This document shows, piece after piece, positions 6,443 to 8,259 of a stretch of DNA of 8,259 nucleotides (position 1 is the first letter of the stretch; each line of letters starts with the position of its first letter). This DNA is from an uncultured Terrimonas sp. Its GTDB lineage: Bacteria; Bacteroidota; Bacteroidia; Chitinophagales; Chitinophagaceae. Position numbers and translations under genes: made by a program. The notes below the pieces were generated by a model, which had not been told where the DNA came from, made no database searches, and saw only the letters and a list, made by a program, of their open reading frames with translations. Where the stretch lies: positions 1 through 8,259 of the forward strand of contig CAMPJQ010000097.1 of assembly GCA_946886925.1 (NCBI GenBank), written 5' to 3'.

Positions 6443-7799
6443 CTCTTGTTAGCGACTGTATTATATCGTATTTAGTTATAATGTGTAAATCTCCGGCTTC
6501 ATCCCTGCTTAAAATGGCCCCATTGTCTTTATTGATCAGCTTACCCAATCTTTCCACAGGTGTATCATATGCCACTATGGGATAGGCCGACTCCATCACT
6601 TTGCTTACCTGCTCGTTTTTAATATCGGGGGAAGCCAGCATTTTACCGAATAAGCCGCTTTCCGATACAGAACCCTCCAGAGTCCCGTTTCTCATTACCG
6701 GGATGTTTTCAATATCATGTTTTTTCATCAGCTCAAATACTTCCGCCACAGTTTGATCAGGCTCAACCGTTACAATAGGTTGATTCCCTTTTCCGCTTAT
6801 AACATCTTTAAAAGTTTTAACCTCAAGAAAGCCTCTTTCCAGCATCCATTGATCATTATAAACCTTGCCCACATAGCGACTGCCATGGTCGTGAAATATG
6901 CACACTACCAGATCGCCTTTTTTTAGAAGGTGTTTTAGCTGCAATAAGCCCTGCAGGCAGCTACCTGCACTGTAACCACAAAAAAGACCTTCTTCTTTAG
7001 CCAGGCGCCTGGTCATTAAGGCTCCGTCTTTATCTGTAACTTGCTCAAAATGATCAATTACACTCATGTCGAAATTTTCAGGCACAAAATCTTCCCCAAA
7101 ACCTTCTGATATGTAAGGGTGTACTTCAGTCATATCAATTTTTCCGGTACGAAAGTATTTTGTAAGCAGGGATCCATAGGCATCAACTGCCCATATCTTA
7201 ATTGCCGGATTTTTCTCTTTCAGATACATCGCTGTTCCTGTAACCGTTCCTCCTGTACCGGCCGTGCTAACCAAGTGTGTTATTTTACCATCTGTTTGTT
7301 CCCATATTTCAGGACCTGTAGTTTCATAATGCGCTATGCGGTTGGCAGGATTATCGTATTGATTGCACAAAAAAGAGTCGGGAATTTCCTTCGCTAATCT
7401 TTTGGCAACAGAGTAATAGCTTTTGGGGTCATCAGGCTCAACATTAGTAGGACAAACAATTACTTCGGCTCCTACTGCTTTCAGTATATCGAACTTTTCT
7501 TTGGACTGTTTATCGGTAGAAGTGAAAATGCATTTGTATCCTTTTACACTGGCCGCTAACGCAAGCCCCATACCGGTGTTTCCAGAGGTGCATTCAATAA
7601 TGGTGCCCCCGGGTTTTAGTTTGCCTTCCTTTTCCGCTACTTCAATCATCTTCAGCGCCATGCGGTCTTTTATGGAGTTGCCTGGATTAAAATAATCCAC
7701 TTTTGCAGCTACCGTACAGGGTAGTCCTTTTGTTATTTTATTCAATCTTATCAAAGGCGTATTACCAATGGTTTCAAGTATATTATTTTTTATATCCAT
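6438..7799 (-). CDS. Cystathionine beta-synthase (PLP enzyme with C-terminal CBS domain pair)
   Basis: This enzyme condenses serine (or an activated serine) with homocysteine to give cystathionine, the entry to reverse transsulfuration, in the cytoplasm. It is 453 residues long. The fold-type II PLP core spans about 5-320. It has the Schiff-base K44 in NPGNSIKDR, substrate-binding TSGNTG (71-76), the PLP phosphate loop GTGGT (181-185) and S277 in CGYSAGS facing the pyridine nitrogen. NDQWMLERGFLE (315-326) matches the end of the catalytic core of animal and yeast CBS. Two CBS motifs follow, near 337-390 and 395-450, which in relatives regulate activity or bind adenosyl ligands. The heme-binding N-terminal extension of animal CBS is absent. 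Cysteine synthase (CysK/CysM) is the alternative, but it is shorter and lacks the CBS pair and the linker motif. No cystathionine lyase is adjacent. The ATG at 7799 gives the normal N-terminus (ILETIGNTPLIRL). A TATCTTTA box at 7827-7820 (7 of 8 to the Bacteroidota -7 consensus) could be its promoter but lacks a clear -33 element. Confidence 0.92.
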   Translation of the reverse strand: MDIKNNILETIGNTPLIRLNKITKGLPCTVAAKVDYFNPGNSIKDRMALKMIEVAEKEGKLKPGGTIIECTSGNTGMGLALAASVKGYKCIFTSTDKQSKEKFDILKAVGAEVIVCPTNVEPDDPKSYYSVAKRLAKEIPDSFLCNQYDNPANRIAHYETTGPEIWEQTDGKITHLVSTAGTGGTVTGTAMYLKEKNPAIKIWAVDAYGSLLTKYFRTGKIDMTEVHPYISEGFGEDFVPENFDMSVIDHFEQVTDKDGALMTRRLAKEEGLFCGYSAGSCLQGLLQLKHLLKKGDLVVCIFHDHGSRYVGKVYNDQWMLERGFLEVKTFKDVISGKGNQPIVTVEPDQTVAEVFELMKKHDIENIPVMRNGTLEGSVSESGLFGKMLASPDIKNEQVSKVMESAYPIVAYDTPVERLGKLINKDNGAILSRDEAGDLHIITKYDIIQSLTRG

Positions 7800-8094
7800 G
7801 CCGTAATTTTCTGTGGCAGTAAAGATACAATTTCAAAAGCTTGTATCCTTTATTAGGAACAGGCGCTTTATGATTTTAAAAGCAAGTGTTAAACAATTTA
7901 CCTGCAATGGCTTTACCTGTATTCAGATTTTCAAAGGCACGGTTATTGTTGTAGAGGACGATTTTATAAATACAGCAAAATCTTTACCGTACCCTTGTTT
8001 TAGATAATCCAGCTATGCCTTTAGTCCCCATTGCTTATGAGCTGTATTCATTTTACCTGGTTGTTTTTTATTAAAACTTTAAATTATTATGTGT
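7800..8094. other. Divergent intergenic region with no clear gene
   Basis: This lies between the divergent cystathionine beta-synthase and lipoprotein genes. It must hold both promoters, but neither has an exact Bacteroidota two-part match. A GTG-started 64-codon plus-strand frame (7813-8007) has no recognisable protein features. On the minus strand, 7983-7876 is an open stretch without a start codon, ending in NNNRAFENLNTGKAIAGK and a short tail. It faintly resembles the C-terminus of a dehydrogenase and could be a relic. No RNA gene was recognised. Confidence 0.4.
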
Positions 8095-8259
8095 ATGAAA
8101 AGGGTTTCTTTTTCGCGTTTGGTATTTCTATGTGTAGGGCTTATGTTTTTAATAGTATCCTGTAAAAAAGAAGAAAAAAAGGACAATAATGCAGAACCGC
8201 AGCAGGAAACTGTTGATGAGGTTGCTGCGTCAATGACTGCAAATGCAGTAGTAAACAGT
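8095..8259 (+). CDS. Putative lipoprotein, N-terminal part (continues beyond window)
   Basis: Fifty-five codons are visible before the right edge, so the function cannot be told. MKRVSFSRL gives a basic n-region, followed by a hydrophobic core (VFLCVGLMFL). The lipobox LIVSC (19-23) predicts signal peptidase II cleavage and lipidation at C23. The mature protein starts CKKEEKKDNN and continues with acidic and polar residues, a flexible tether typical of Bacteroidota lipoproteins. The charged run contains Lys and is not the usual acidic surface-export signal, so the final location (inner face or outer surface) is uncertain. An ATG two codons upstream (8089) is an alternative start giving MCMKRV. 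I chose 8095 because it gives a standard signal peptide start. No Shine-Dalgarno sequence is present; the preceding 30 bp are very A+T-rich, as is usual in this phylum. Confidence 0.8.
   Translation, partial: MKRVSFSRLVFLCVGLMFLIVSCKKEEKKDNNAEPQQETVDEVAASMTANAVVNS

Noticed and set aside
6374..6475. 33-codon plus-strand frame preceded by AAGGAGA
   Set aside because: The phylum rarely relies on Shine-Dalgarno sequences, the spacing is long (about 11 nt), the frame overlaps the 3' end of the cystathionine beta-synthase gene on the opposite strand, and the peptide is unfamiliar.
7813..8007. 64-codon plus-strand frame with a GTG start
   Set aside because: There is no recognisable feature. The short VIVVEDDF resemblance to a receiver domain is isolated and lacks the rest of the fold.

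Overview
The window looks like chromosomal DNA of a member of the Bacteroidota, probably near Chitinophagaceae (family level is a guess). It is about 40% G+C by eye, start codons lack clear Shine-Dalgarno sequences, and one intergenic region carries a textbook Bacteroidota promoter (TTTG, 20 bp, TATCTTTG). The proteins also fit: a secreted TPR histidine kinase, a cystathionine beta-synthase with a CBS pair, and a lipoprotein whose Cys is followed by charged residues.

Layout. Positions 1-426 (minus) hold the N-terminal 142 codons of class 2 dihydroorotate dehydrogenase (pyrD), cut by the window edge and absent from a simple ORF scan because it runs off the end. A 108-bp divergent promoter region separates it from a degradative thiolase (535-1713, plus), which ends at a hairpin terminator and so appears monocistronic. 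Next is a TPR sensor histidine kinase (2022-3866, plus) without a partner response regulator in view. It converges, 27 bp apart, on a 600-residue ABC exporter half-transporter (3894-5696, minus). A gene-poor stretch of about 740 bp follows (5697-6437). It contains a strong minus-strand terminator, small repeats, and what looks like a decayed or very unusual Pro/Lys-rich minus-strand reading frame. Then comes cystathionine beta-synthase (6438-7799, minus), a 295-bp gap, and the start of a lipoprotein gene (8095 onward, plus), cut by the right edge.

The genes are mostly unrelated housekeeping functions (pyrimidine synthesis, fatty-acid oxidation, transsulfuration, export, signalling) in separate transcription units. 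I see no tRNA, rRNA, CRISPR array, insertion sequence, phage or defence system. The least explained DNA is the 5.8-6.3 kb intergenic region. I found no convincing new multi-gene system.
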